A stretch of 64,000 nucleotides of DNA from M3007 sp031425035 (GCA_031425035.1 JANPIN010000103.1:1-64000); one strand, 5' to 3'; shown: positions 1-9,301, counted from the stretch's first letter. Notes: a model not told the origin generated them from the sequence alone. Numbers and translations are program-made.

Positions 1-59
1 TTTTCGCAGGATGGATCTAATAAACAGAGCCATCCTGCGAAAAATGCGGGATGGCTCTG
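1..59. repeat. overlapping inverted repeats at window edge
   Basis: Positions 1-14 (TTTTCGCAGGATGG) are perfectly complementary to 30-43. Positions 25-35 (CAGAGCCATCC) are perfectly complementary to 49-59. The two stems overlap, so only one can form at a time. The element lies downstream of the acetyltransferase on the minus strand and could be a terminator or part of a larger repeat cut by the window edge. No T-run is visible because the window ends. Confidence 0.5.
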
Positions 60-203
60 CTGCATATTGCCGAACCTACTGAACCGTCAACGTCAGTGTC
101 AGCGTATTGGTCAGGCCGTCAGCGCTCCACTTGCCACCGGCCAATAATTACCATTTTGCCTTTTACCACCACTGAACAATTTATTCCGGGCGCCAGGCAG
201 TCT

Positions 204-635
204 TTAGAGGTTTTTTATAAAATGGTAACCACGTTTTATAAAACCGGCCCGTTCGTAAAAGGCGTGGGCTTTTTCATTTTCCAGGTAAGCGTCCAGTAAC
301 ATGCTCGTACAACCTTCCTGACGGGCCAGGTCAGTGATGAAATCGGTGAGCAGCTGACCAATACCCCGGGAACGGTGAGCGGCGGCAACCACCACATTGT
401 CCATTTCCAGGTACTTGCCGCAGTAAATCTTGGCCGCCACCCAAATGCCCGATAAACCCAGACATTCCTCTCCGTCGTAGACCGCCACCATGCGATAGCC
501 GTATGGTAACATCTTTTCCAGAACGTCCTGATAGTAGTCCACTGTGACCTGATTATTCAGTTGGTGAATCAGTGGAAACAAAGGCGTCATATCACTTTTT
601 CGGGTTAAAATGCGAATCTGGTATAGGTTGGGCAT
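204..635 (-). CDS. GNAT family N-acetyltransferase
   Basis: A protein of 143 residues, the usual length of a single-domain GNAT enzyme, which transfers an acetyl group from acetyl-CoA to an amine. The acetyl-CoA pyrophosphate loop is visible as HRSRGIGQLL near residues 87-96, preceded by the hydrophobic strand VVVAAAHRS. The C-terminal YLENEKAHAFYERAGF is the typical last helix and strand (N-x-x-A-x-x-F-Y-x-x-x-G-F). The substrate cannot be told from sequence. It is the last gene before the window edge and lies 25 nt downstream of the TolC-like gene on the same strand, so it may be co-transcribed with the export operon. Confidence 0.85.
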   Translation of the reverse strand: MPNLYQIRILTRKSDMTPLFPLIHQLNNQVTVDYYQDVLEKMLPYGYRMVAVYDGEECLGLSGIWVAAKIYCGKYLEMDNVVVAAAHRSRGIGQLLTDFITDLARQEGCTSMLLDAYLENEKAHAFYERAGFIKRGYHFIKNL

Positions 636-660
636 AAATTGTGTGCTAGAAGGTTAACCC

Positions 661-2106
661 TTAAAAATCCGCCAGCGTTCCCGCTGCCCAACGTAGTCCG
701 GCTTCCGCTTTGCGGTATTCGCTGACTAACTTGAGGTATTTGATCTGGGCATCCAGCCAGCGTTGTTCGCGGGCATTGATGAGAAAAATGGAGCTTTCTC
801 CCTGATTAAATTTTTCGATCTCCGCATCGAGCAGCAGCCGGTAATTGGCCGTAAAATCGCGGTATAGCGGTAGTTGCTGACCAAAATTACGCAGTTCATT
901 GGCGTACTGACGCACTTTGGATTCCACATCGCGGCGTTTTTGCAGGAGCGCCTGATCCGTTTGTGCAATTTTAATCGCCGTCACCTGCCAGTCGCCGCGG
1001 GCTTTCCGGTTTAATAAAGGATAACTGAAGTTGAGACCCCACTTAATATCATTGGCCAGCAGGCCGGGCCCTTCACTGGTCATGGTCGGAAAAAAGTTCC
1101 AGCTGTCGCCCAGCAGGTTATAATTCACATCGAACTGGGGTTTTCGTTTTTCATTTTTCAGCCGGCGCTCTACGTTCAGGCTGCGCAGTTTCAGGTCATA
1201 CAGGCGCAGTTCCGGATGTTGGCGGCTGGCCTGTTCCACCAGTTCCTCGACGGCGAGTGCCGGTATATCCGTGGCGCTCGTGCTGGTTAGCAGCGGCGCA
1301 GCAGACGCCAGGACGGGGGCAGTTGCCTGCTGGTCGGATGACCATAAGTAGGTCTGCAGGCTGATCAGTGCATTTTGCACATCGAGTTGAGCGAAGTTCA
1401 GGTCCAGTAAGCGCGTTTGCACCTGTAAAAGCGATTCCGTCGTATCGATGGCGGGTTTGTCGCCCTGGCGCACGCTTTCGCGTAAACCATCGAGGCGAAC
1501 CCGGGCCTGCACCAGGGCGGAACTGTAAATTTGAACCTGATTGTCGGCCGCTACCCAGGTCCAGTAGGCTTTAGCGGCGGCCAGCAGTAAATCGTTCAGG
1601 GCGGCACTCCGTTCCGCGTCGCCTTGCAGGAGCCCGATCTGTCCTTGTTGCAGCGCACTCCGCCGTTCGTCGAAGAGCAAACCCTGGCCCAGCGCCCATT
1701 GCAGACCCAGGACGGCCTGGCCCGACTTCGGAATTTTCCGTTCGGGATTGAGATACTCGCCACTCGCCCAGTTATAAGCGCCTTTTATTTCCAGTCCGGC
1801 CCAGGTTGCCCATTTAACGCCAGCTTCGGTATACTGGTAGTAGTTTTTACTGCTGAATTCCTTGGCCGTCACGTCGGTGTAAGCCTTTGGATCAAAACCG
1901 CCGCGGGCCCGCAAAAGGGCGGCGGCGGCCAGATCGCGTTCGAGGTCCGCCTGCCGCGCCAGGGGGTGGTTGGCGAGTACCTGCTGGCGAAAAGCCGGCC
2001 AGTCCAGCACAGGCGGGGTAGGGGACTGCTGCGCAAAAATCGAGGGCGCCAGCCAGCCACCGCATATCATCAGAAACAACAGGTTGCGCATTTTCATCAT
2101 TTTCAT
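661..2106 (-). CDS. TolC-like outer membrane efflux protein
   Basis: A TolC/OEP family protein of 481 residues that would form the outer-membrane channel of a tripartite exporter. The open frame runs further upstream, but that part overlaps the HlyD gene. I place the start at the ATG at 2104-2106 because it gives a clean signal peptide (MKMMKMRNLLFLMICGG ending at FAQ) and lies 16 nt after the HlyD stop with a purine-rich GGACGGGAAG before it. The body has the long amphipathic helices of the family, including SALNDLLLAAAKAYWTWV and a matching second repeat. Gene order ABC - HlyD - TolC on one strand supports a single export operon. Confidence 0.85.
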   Translation of the reverse strand: MKMMKMRNLLFLMICGGWLAPSIFAQQSPTPPVLDWPAFRQQVLANHPLARQADLERDLAAAALLRARGGFDPKAYTDVTAKEFSSKNYYQYTEAGVKWATWAGLEIKGAYNWASGEYLNPERKIPKSGQAVLGLQWALGQGLLFDERRSALQQGQIGLLQGDAERSAALNDLLLAAAKAYWTWVAADNQVQIYSSALVQARVRLDGLRESVRQGDKPAIDTTESLLQVQTRLLDLNFAQLDVQNALISLQTYLWSSDQQATAPVLASAAPLLTSTSATDIPALAVEELVEQASRQHPELRLYDLKLRSLNVERRLKNEKRKPQFDVNYNLLGDSWNFFPTMTSEGPGLLANDIKWGLNFSYPLLNRKARGDWQVTAIKIAQTDQALLQKRRDVESKVRQYANELRNFGQQLPLYRDFTANYRLLLDAEIEKFNQGESSIFLINAREQRWLDAQIKYLKLVSEYRKAEAGLRWAAGTLADF

Positions 2107-2122
2107 ATTCTTCCCGTCCACC

Positions 2123-3490
2123 TTATTTCTCTTTTTTATACTCGCCGACTTTCTGCGCCTGCCCGTTGACTTCCTGGTATAAATCGGGCGGAAAACCGTT
2201 GAGGATCCGCCAGAGTTCGTACCAGAGCGGTACATTGTGCAGCAGCGCAATGCCCTTTGCACCTCCGCCTGGCTGGAGGGCGGTGGGCCAGGGGGCCTCC
2301 TTTGGATCCGGCGACACCAGCACGCGAAACTTGCCATTCGCGCTGATATTGCGGTCCATCGCCACGATTTGTCCGCTGAAAGAACCGAGTGATACGCCCG
2401 GCCAACCACTGAAAAAGAAGGCTGGCCAGCCATCGAACAGGAAACGAACGGAGTTGCCAACCTGTAGTAGCGGCAGATCCAGGGGGCGGACATACATTTC
2501 CACCGCCAATTGATAATCAGCCGGTTGGATGCTGACCAGCGGATCGCCTTCTTTAATAATTTCTCCCAGGCCGGGCTTCATGGCCTGCACGATGTAGCAG
2601 TCCTGCGGTGCGGTGATGTAGTAAAAACTGGCCCGGCGAGCATAGTTTTCCCGTTCGATCTGTAATTTGCTGACCGATCCTTTGGCTTCATACTGGTCGG
2701 AAAGCGTGCTAAAGCGATCACTTTGCGTCTTGGCTATTTTATTGGCGAACTCATTTTTCGCCAGCACCAGATCCGTTTCATACAACGACAGATCATTACG
2801 GGAGCTGAGGAATTTGTTCTCCGAACTGACCAGTTTCGCCCTGGTTTCCTGAATTTTCAAACGCTTTTCTTCCAGTTCGCTCAGCGATTTCAACCCTTTG
2901 TCATACAGCGCCTGGGTACCGCTGAGTTGACGTTCGGCCACGGTCATATCCAGTTTCACCCGCTCGAAATCGATGCTGTCGCTCTGCATTTTGAGGCGGG
3001 TCTGCCGGATTTTCGTTCGGGTTTGCTGGATTTTATTGTCCAGTTCGCGCTGCATGGCGGCCATTTGGTTGTCCAGCGCCGTTACCTTTCCGGTATAAGA
3101 AGTGATAGAACCTTGTTTTGCCTGTACCTGGTTGCCCATACGATCCACCAGCTGGGGATCGAAATAATCAGATTTTACTTCAGACAAATACGCGATGGTA
3201 TCGCCTTTTTGTACTGCCTGCCCTTCCGTGACGTACCAGTGTTCGATGCGCCCGGAAATGGTGGCATGGATCGTCTGGGGTCGTTGTTCCGGGCGCAGGG
3301 TCGTTACTTTACCATTGGCCCGCACGTTTTGGGTCCAGGGGAGGAACAGAAAAATCACAAAAATTACCAGCAACAGCAGCAGCAGGTTACGGACCGAGAG
3401 ATGCCAGCGCGACAGGCGGTTTTGCTGCGGAGACAGCAGGTTTCGCACTTCGTCGGAGAGATGTATTTTATTGTCGGATATATTGAGCAT
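2123..3490 (-). CDS. HlyD-family membrane fusion protein
   Basis: A periplasmic adaptor of 455 residues linking the inner-membrane ABC protein to the outer-membrane channel. The start chosen is the ATG at 3488-3490 (MLNISDNKIHLSDEV), 4 nt after the ABC stop, because the longer frame overlaps the ABC gene. A transmembrane segment lies near residues 30-48 (LLLLLLVIFVIFLFLPW). It is followed by a lipoyl-like half (ISGRIEHWYVTEGQAVQKGD), a long coiled coil of about 170 residues, and the returning barrel part (YYITAPQDCYIVQAMKPGLG). This order is standard for HlyD proteins of type I secretion. Confidence 0.85.
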   Translation of the reverse strand: MLNISDNKIHLSDEVRNLLSPQQNRLSRWHLSVRNLLLLLLVIFVIFLFLPWTQNVRANGKVTTLRPEQRPQTIHATISGRIEHWYVTEGQAVQKGDTIAYLSEVKSDYFDPQLVDRMGNQVQAKQGSITSYTGKVTALDNQMAAMQRELDNKIQQTRTKIRQTRLKMQSDSIDFERVKLDMTVAERQLSGTQALYDKGLKSLSELEEKRLKIQETRAKLVSSENKFLSSRNDLSLYETDLVLAKNEFANKIAKTQSDRFSTLSDQYEAKGSVSKLQIERENYARRASFYYITAPQDCYIVQAMKPGLGEIIKEGDPLVSIQPADYQLAVEMYVRPLDLPLLQVGNSVRFLFDGWPAFFFSGWPGVSLGSFSGQIVAMDRNISANGKFRVLVSPDPKEAPWPTALQPGGGAKGIALLHNVPLWYELWRILNGFPPDLYQEVNGQAQKVGEYKKEK

Positions 3491-3494
3491 ATTC

Positions 3495-5264
3495 TCAGGC
3501 GGGTTCGTCGTTCCAGGTATTGTTTTCAAAATTAGTGCGGAAAATGCGCTCGTAATGCCGCGTTTTTTGCAACTCGTCAAAGGTACCACTAAAGGCTACA
3601 CCACCGTCCTGCATCACCACGACGCGATCGCACATGGAGGCCAGGAGGGGATCTTCGGTGACGCTGACCAGGGTCCAGGGCTGACTGCGGTCGGTGAGGT
3701 AACGGGCAATGCGCAGCCGGTCGCGGAAGTTCAGGTTGCCCAGGGGTTCTTCCAGGGCCAGCAGGCGGGGTGCGCAGGCCACGGCCCGGGCGATCAGGAT
3801 TTTGGTGATCACCGAGCGGGGTATGTTTTTGCCTCCCGGCTGTAGTGGCATTTCCAGCCCCTGCGATTCGTGGCGCATAAAATCGCCCAGACCCACCGCA
3901 TCTATGATCTGTAACACATTGGGCAGGGTGGCTTCATCGCGACCCACCATGATGTTTTCCCGCAGGCTGCCGCGAAAAATATCTTCCTGCGAGGATAAAT
4001 CGCCAATATGGTGCCGCATACTTTCCAGATGCAGGCTGGGTTTGGGTAAACCATTAAAAAGCAGCGTGCCGGTGAAGTTGAGTTTTAATAAAGAAATCAG
4101 TTGCATCAGGGTGCTTTTGCCGGAGCGGTTGTAGCCGGCAATGGCCACCCGTTCGCCCGCCAGAATGCTCAAATTCAAATGCTTCAACACCGGCGACTCA
4201 CTATCTTCATACTGATACGACAAATCGCGCAGTTCCACGGCAAGGGGACCGGTCGGACAGAATTCTTCTACCCGGATCCCACCCGAACGCTCCAGGGGCA
4301 GATCGGCAAACTGACCGATTTTCTCCGTGGCCGTCAGTACATCATAGCCGGTCTCATGCAAAAGGATTAGCTTTTCAACCGATTCGATCACGTAAAACAC
4401 CAGGATTTCTGCGGCCACAAACTGACCGATGTTGAGCTGGTTTTCTACAACGAGTAGACTGCCCAGGATCAAAAAACCACCCAGTACGAGGACGCGAAAG
4501 ACAACACTGCCCACAAACTGCGACACCAGAATACGCCAGTGTTTGGACCTGGCCTGCAAATAGTGCACAGTAAGTTCATCGGCTTGCTGCAGCGGTAGCC
4601 GGTTTGCGCCGGCCAGTTTGAACGTCGCCGAAACCCGACCCACTTCCTCCAGCCAGTACGCCAACTGGTATTTATATTTTGATTCTTTCAGACTGGTAGC
4701 CACCCCCTGTGGCGCTGTCCAATAAAAATAAATGGCCAGCAGGCCGAGCAGCAGCACCGACGAGGTGACGAAAGTGGGGTGATAAAGGGAAAGTAAAATT
4801 AAACTCAGCACGATCTGGAGAATGGCCGTACTGCCGTCGATCAACAGTTTCGGCAGGCCTTTTTGCAAGGTCAGCGTGTCAAAAAAACGGTTAACCAGTT
4901 CCGGAATATGTTCGCGGCGTAAAAGTTCCAGGTGCAGGCGTGGTAATCGGGTGGCGAACTCGATAGCGGCATCCGTAAATAAATGGCACTGCATGTACTC
5001 CATAATGGAGAGCTGCATCAGCCGTAAAATGCCAACCAGGAGGGCCCCAACAAGGACAAAGAGGGTGAGCACCCCCCAGGAAGCGTTTATGCCGCCGCCG
5101 GCGATCTGACCGATAATAGCCTGAATTCCCAGTGGCAGTGATAAATTTATAAGACCCACCACCATCGCATACAACAAAATATATCGAATTTCCCGACGGT
5201 ATTGGCCCAGCAGACGGACCAGGCGCTGCACAGGTGTCAGTGTAGTTAAATTGTTTTCCGGCAT
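3495..5264 (-). CDS. ABC transporter, fused membrane and ATPase domains, degenerate NBD
   Basis: A half-transporter of 589 residues: six predicted membrane helices within about residues 20-310, then a nucleotide-binding domain from about 345. No C39 peptidase precedes the membrane domain. The A-loop tyrosine (LSYQYED), Walker A (GYNRSGKST) and Q-loop (SSQED) are present. The signature reads QPGGKN instead of LSGGQ, Walker B ends ALEEP rather than LDEP, and the switch histidine position reads SVTED. Membrane topology and synteny with HlyD and TolC point to a type I export system. The ATPase site may be weak or regulatory. The substrate is not evident and no obvious cargo gene is adjacent. Confidence 0.8.
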   Translation of the reverse strand: MPENNLTTLTPVQRLVRLLGQYRREIRYILLYAMVVGLINLSLPLGIQAIIGQIAGGGINASWGVLTLFVLVGALLVGILRLMQLSIMEYMQCHLFTDAAIEFATRLPRLHLELLRREHIPELVNRFFDTLTLQKGLPKLLIDGSTAILQIVLSLILLSLYHPTFVTSSVLLLGLLAIYFYWTAPQGVATSLKESKYKYQLAYWLEEVGRVSATFKLAGANRLPLQQADELTVHYLQARSKHWRILVSQFVGSVVFRVLVLGGFLILGSLLVVENQLNIGQFVAAEILVFYVIESVEKLILLHETGYDVLTATEKIGQFADLPLERSGGIRVEEFCPTGPLAVELRDLSYQYEDSESPVLKHLNLSILAGERVAIAGYNRSGKSTLMQLISLLKLNFTGTLLFNGLPKPSLHLESMRHHIGDLSSQEDIFRGSLRENIMVGRDEATLPNVLQIIDAVGLGDFMRHESQGLEMPLQPGGKNIPRSVITKILIARAVACAPRLLALEEPLGNLNFRDRLRIARYLTDRSQPWTLVSVTEDPLLASMCDRVVVMQDGGVAFSGTFDELQKTRHYERIFRTNFENNTWNDEPA

Positions 5265-5507
5265 GAAAAATAAAAATTGTCTGGTTAAGTGAACAGCCTA
5301 TGCAGACTGCAGGATTATAAAGTAATGGCATAAGCGATTTTTGCAGCCATTGTTCGGAAGAAGTGGGAAAAAGTCGAATGCTGGCTAATAACGGCGAATT
5401 TGCCGCTCCTGGCACAAACCCTTTTCGATGCCCTGCCGGTGCCAGGCCTGGTGTAATATTGCACCAAGTCTGCAGGATACCGCGTTTAGTGAGCCCTTAC
5501 ATTTTAA

Positions 5508-5771
5508 TTTTTATACACTACGGAATGTGCTACCCTGGGCTGCCATGCCGGTGCTTTTCCCGCCGGGAACCTCAACCTGGAAGCAGGGCAGGCGTATGCG
5601 GAACTGCTGCATCCGGGCAGTGGCTACATCAACACCTTGAAGCCGACCTTCAGCGTACTATACGCCCAGATGATTTCGGCGTCCACCCCCATGCCACCCA
5701 CCGGAAAGCTGGACGGCTGTACGATCAGGCTGGTTTTGCAGTGGATAGAGCAGGGGGCGAAGGATAATTAG
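5508..5771 (+). pseudogene. 3' remnant of a haem-binding-like CxxxxCH protein
   Basis: An open frame of 87 codons after a stop at 5505-5507, with no usable start. It reads like the end of a Bacteroidota cytochrome-c-like lipoprotein: a CATLGCH motif (codons 5526-5546), then AGNLNLEAGQAYAELL, then TPMPPTGKLD and a final LQWIEQGAKDN before the stop at 5769-5771. CxxxGCH followed by a SGxLNL segment is a recurring pattern in predicted haem-binding proteins of this phylum. The N-terminal signal and upstream part are missing, so I read this as a decayed fragment. The rest of the 5265-5817 gap holds no other gene I can support. Confidence 0.45.
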
Positions 5772-5817
5772 CATGCATATACCTTCTTTAAAAAGGCTTA
5801 ATTACGGACAAAAACCT

Positions 5818-6456
5818 ATGAAACAACTTCCGGTTCTTTTACTTTTTCTCCTGTTGCTCGCCACCGCCTGTAATAAAAACAAATGTATTCATGGTACGGT
5901 TACGGATAGCAAAACAGGGCTTCCGATCGTGGGCGCCAGGGTCGAATTAACCTATGAATTTTCTGTGCGGGCAAATTACAGGACGAGGTTTGAAAGTGAA
6001 GAAACCAACGATGCTGGGGAGTTTTCTCATGAGACCGAAGAAAAAAACAGTGAAGGCATCCGAGTGAGCGGAGTCTTTAAGGCCGGCTACTCACCGGTTA
6101 TAGCCTTCGAAGGGAAAGATCATAAGGGCTGCAATGAGGTTGCAATTAAATTAACGCCCCTAGATGGTACTTTAAAACTGGTGGTTTCGAACGAAACGGG
6201 TAGTGTTGATTCTGTATTTGCCAGGGTTTTGAATAAATATGAATATGATGCGCATAACTTTTACCTGGGCAGTTCGCCTACAAGGCCTTTTCCACTCGTA
6301 CTTGCACCCGATGAGGTATTTAAACAGTCATTTGGGACTATCGTGAATGACTCCTCCTATGTTATGTGGAAATTTACCAAAGACGGCCCCTGGCTGCACA
6401 CTGATTCGTTTTTGGTAAAAAATGCAGATACTTTGTTATTCAACATTGACTACTGA
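5818..6456 (+). CDS. lipoprotein with carboxypeptidase-regulatory-like domain
   Basis: A protein of 212 residues. The start at 5818 (MKQLPVLLLFLLLLATAC) is chosen because it places a lipoprotein signal peptide with lipobox ATAC at the very N-terminus; the longer frame adds 15 residues without function. After the lipid-linked Cys comes an immunoglobulin-like fold of the carboxypeptidase regulatory type: CIHGTVTDSKTGLPIVGARVEL, then TNDAGEFSHET, which is the usual G-x-V-x-D...G-x-x-x-x-x-A-x-V...T-x-x-x-G-x-F signature. Likely an envelope lipoprotein of unknown role. It stands alone between the remnant and the SGNH pair. Confidence 0.7.
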   Translation: MKQLPVLLLFLLLLATACNKNKCIHGTVTDSKTGLPIVGARVELTYEFSVRANYRTRFESEETNDAGEFSHETEEKNSEGIRVSGVFKAGYSPVIAFEGKDHKGCNEVAIKLTPLDGTLKLVVSNETGSVDSVFARVLNKYEYDAHNFYLGSSPTRPFPLVLAPDEVFKQSFGTIVNDSSYVMWKFTKDGPWLHTDSFLVKNADTLLFNIDY

Positions 6457-6543
6457 GCCTTCCGTACCAATTGCCCGATTCACCGTTTAAGCGCGTTTGA
6501 GGTTGACAGGCAAAGGGGTTTTTGAAATATCTTCGCCCCCCGT

Positions 6544-7986
6544 ATGAAAAACTATTTGAGTCAGACCATCGTGCTGCTCCTGCTTTTCCTGCTCCTGCTC
6601 GTTGGCTTATCCTTTGTGCCGGAAGATTTTACCGTAGCCGGTTTCCCGCTGCGCCGCATGGATATTTTCGCCGATGCCCGCCGGCCGGCCGGCCATCCAG
6701 ATACCACCGATGTGGAAATACTCCCGGATTCCTCGGCTTATTTTCCACCCGATTCGCTGTCGACTATCGATACTGTGGCCCGGGATTCCCTGGCCAGTCT
6801 GCCGCCAACGCCCCTGCCGCCGGTGGATACGGCCTATTTCGGCAACACAATCGAGGATTATACCTTCGATCGCGACGATCTGTCCCGTTTTTATGCCGCC
6901 GTGGATTCCATTCGCGACGGCCGCACCGTGCGCATTGCCTGGTACGGCGATTCTTTCGTGGAAGGCGATATTCTCATTGGCGATCTGCGCGATTCGTTAC
7001 AATCGTTGTGGGGCGGCAATGGCGTCGGTTTTGTGCCGATTACCTCTGAAGTGGCGCAGTTCAAACGTACGCTGGTGCATCGGTTCGAGAACTGGACCAC
7101 ATTTTCCATTATTAAGAAAAACCCGGCCAACCCGCCGCTGGGCATAAATGGGTTCGCTTACCAGCCCCGGGGCGTTGGTTTTGTCCACTATGAAGGGGCT
7201 AAATATTTTCGTCATACGCAGTCCTGGAGCCAGGTGCGGCTGTTTTATGCGGCCGATCAGGACCACGCTTTTGTCTGGCAAAACAAGGACAATCCACCCC
7301 GCGAGGACGTGTTGCCCGGTCACCCGGGACGGATCAGTGTCTGGAAATGGGGCCTGCCGCAATCCGATATCCGCGCTTTTGCCATGCGGTTTCCGGAAAA
7401 TAACGGCTTGCTGGTCTACGGCGCATCGCTCGAAAGCGGGCCAGGGATTTACATTGATAATTTTTCGGTTCGCGGCAACAGCGGCGGTCCCCTGCACCTG
7501 ATTCATCCGCCCGTCGTCCGGCAGTTTGATGCCTACCAGCACTACGATCTGGTCATTATTCAGGTGGGTTTGAACGCCGTGACCAATACGACCACCAACG
7601 TGAAATGGTACCAGGCGGAACTGGATCGGGTTTTCGATCACCTGCGGGCCTGTTTCCCAGGTCGTCCGATCCTCGTGATCAGCGTCGGCGACCGGGCAGA
7701 TAAAGTGAATGGGGAGCTTGCTACCATGCGCGGCGTACCGGCTATTGTGGCCATGCAGCGGAACATGGCGCGCAAGCATGGCTTCTTATTTTACGACTTA
7801 TTTCATGGTATGGGCGGATATGGCTCCATCATCGGTTTAGCCAACCACAAACCCATGCTGGCCAATAAGGATTATACCCACCTCACCCATGATGGCGGCC
7901 GGGTAGTGGGTCGTATGTTTGTCCGGCTTTTCATGGCCGAACAGACCAAGTGGCGAACGCAGAAACTCCAGGGAAATATACGTTGA
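6544..7986 (+). CDS. SGNH/GDSL-family hydrolase, membrane-anchored
   Basis: A protein of 480 residues with an N-terminal membrane anchor or signal (residues 8-23, TIVLLLLFLLLLVGLS), a Pro/Asp-rich linker, then an SGNH hydrolase domain. Block I is IAWYGDSFVEGD (nucleophile Ser in GDS), the block III Asn is in IIQVGLNAVTN, and the catalytic Asp/His pair is in DYTHLTHDG near the C-terminus. Such enzymes remove or transfer acyl groups on envelope polysaccharides. The next gene is a second SGNH protein starting 22 nt after this stop, which suggests an operon. The acyltransferase (MBOAT) often paired with such enzymes is not present here. Confidence 0.75.
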   Translation: MKNYLSQTIVLLLLFLLLLVGLSFVPEDFTVAGFPLRRMDIFADARRPAGHPDTTDVEILPDSSAYFPPDSLSTIDTVARDSLASLPPTPLPPVDTAYFGNTIEDYTFDRDDLSRFYAAVDSIRDGRTVRIAWYGDSFVEGDILIGDLRDSLQSLWGGNGVGFVPITSEVAQFKRTLVHRFENWTTFSIIKKNPANPPLGINGFAYQPRGVGFVHYEGAKYFRHTQSWSQVRLFYAADQDHAFVWQNKDNPPREDVLPGHPGRISVWKWGLPQSDIRAFAMRFPENNGLLVYGASLESGPGIYIDNFSVRGNSGGPLHLIHPPVVRQFDAYQHYDLVIIQVGLNAVTNTTTNVKWYQAELDRVFDHLRACFPGRPILVISVGDRADKVNGELATMRGVPAIVAMQRNMARKHGFLFYDLFHGMGGYGSIIGLANHKPMLANKDYTHLTHDGGRVVGRMFVRLFMAEQTKWRTQKLQGNIR

Positions 7987-8008
7987 ACCAATTTTAACCC
8001 AGTCCAGT

Positions 8009-9298
8009 ATGCGCTTTTCGACTCTGTCGTGCCCCTCCCGAAACACCCGCTTACGTGTCACCGTCTGCTCGGCATTTGTCCTCCTTTTCTTTGGGCAATG
8101 TCAGTCGCAGTTTCGTCCGCCGCAGGTAGATATTACCGAGCAGGATACGGTCGGTTACGGGTTCATCCAGCAGGAGAATAACCAGATCGAGAACAGCCAG
8201 TATCTCCAGCCCTTACTCCAGAAACTATACCTGCAACGCACGGAAGGTGGTCAAAAGATCAGCATCGTGCACGTGGGAGACTCCCATATTCTGGGCAGTT
8301 TTCTGACCCGCGAAGTTCGGGAGCGCCTGCAACGCGCTTTCGGCGATGCCGGGCGCGGCATGATCTTTCCCTATAAACTGGCCGGCTCCAATGGACCGCG
8401 CGATTACCTCGTCGAAAGCCTCAATGGCCGCTGGTCAGGCAGTAACTGCCAGAAAGACCTCCGTCCGCAAACCAATTACGGGCTGTCCGGCTTTACCCTG
8501 GAAACGAACAGTGGTACTGCCGCCCTGACTTTCCGCCTGCGCGACACGACTACCTCCGAAACCCACCAGTTTACCAAAGTCACGGTGTTTCAGAAACGTA
8601 CCGCCCTGCAGTACAACCTCTCCGTGCGCGATGACGTCAGTAATCAACAGGCGAAACTGCTCGTCGACGGCGACTATGCGCAATCGTTTTATTTTGACCG
8701 GCCAGTCAGCCAGGTCACCATTATGACCAATAAAGCGACCAGCCAGCAGAAGGTACTTACGCTGGATGGCGTTTCGCTGGAAAATGAGCTTTCCGGGGTG
8801 GTGTATCATTCCATCGGCGTGAACGGCGCCAAGTATATGGACTATGCCCGCGCTAAATACTTTGGCCAGCAGGTCGGGGAATTAAAGCCCGACCTGGTCA
8901 TCGTGTCCATGGGTACCAATGAGGCGCAGGGGCATACCGATCCGGCTTACCTGTACCGGGCCATAGAGATGATGGTCAATGCCGTGCTGGAACATTCGCC
9001 CGGCTCCTTCATCCTGCTGACCACACCGGCGGATTCCTATTTACGGGGTAAAGGTTTTAATCCTAATCTGGCGGACGTATCGGAGGTTATACGCCAGTTT
9101 GCCCAGGATAAAGGCTTCGCCTTGTGGGACTTATATAAATTTTCAGGCGGGCTGAAATCGGCGGCGGACTGGAAATCGAAAGGCTTGATGTCCTCCGATT
9201 CTGTGCATTATTCGAAAGCCGGTTATGCCGTACAGGGGAAATTACTGTACCAATCTCTGGTGAAAGCCTACAATGGCTACGTATTGAATAAGCCTTAA
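8009..9298 (+). CDS. SGNH/GDSL-family hydrolase, secreted
   Basis: A protein of 429 residues. The start at 8009 is chosen because upstream codons overlap the previous gene and the sequence from here gives a signal peptide (LRVTVCSAFVLLFFGQC), possibly a lipobox. SGNH blocks are clear: IVHVGDSHILGS (block I), VIVSMGTNEAQG (block III) and SSDSVHYSKAGY (block V, Asp and His). It is a diverged relative of the upstream gene, so the pair may have arisen by duplication and specialisation. Inferred role: deacylation or acyl transfer on an extracellular glycan. Confidence 0.75.
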   Translation: MRFSTLSCPSRNTRLRVTVCSAFVLLFFGQCQSQFRPPQVDITEQDTVGYGFIQQENNQIENSQYLQPLLQKLYLQRTEGGQKISIVHVGDSHILGSFLTREVRERLQRAFGDAGRGMIFPYKLAGSNGPRDYLVESLNGRWSGSNCQKDLRPQTNYGLSGFTLETNSGTAALTFRLRDTTTSETHQFTKVTVFQKRTALQYNLSVRDDVSNQQAKLLVDGDYAQSFYFDRPVSQVTIMTNKATSQQKVLTLDGVSLENELSGVVYHSIGVNGAKYMDYARAKYFGQQVGELKPDLVIVSMGTNEAQGHTDPAYLYRAIEMMVNAVLEHSPGSFILLTTPADSYLRGKGFNPNLADVSEVIRQFAQDKGFALWDLYKFSGGLKSAADWKSKGLMSSDSVHYSKAGYAVQGKLLYQSLVKAYNGYVLNKP

Positions 9299-9301
9299 TT
9301 A

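Noticed and set aside
64..140. Minus-strand frame ending in a Thr/Leu alternating stretch before TAG
   Set aside because: Only about 23 codons between stops; it may be the tail of a lost gene but cannot be supported.
5363..5767. 134-residue frame after the ABC gene
   Set aside because: Its product has no coding character; a different frame in the same stretch carries the CxxxxCH remnant.
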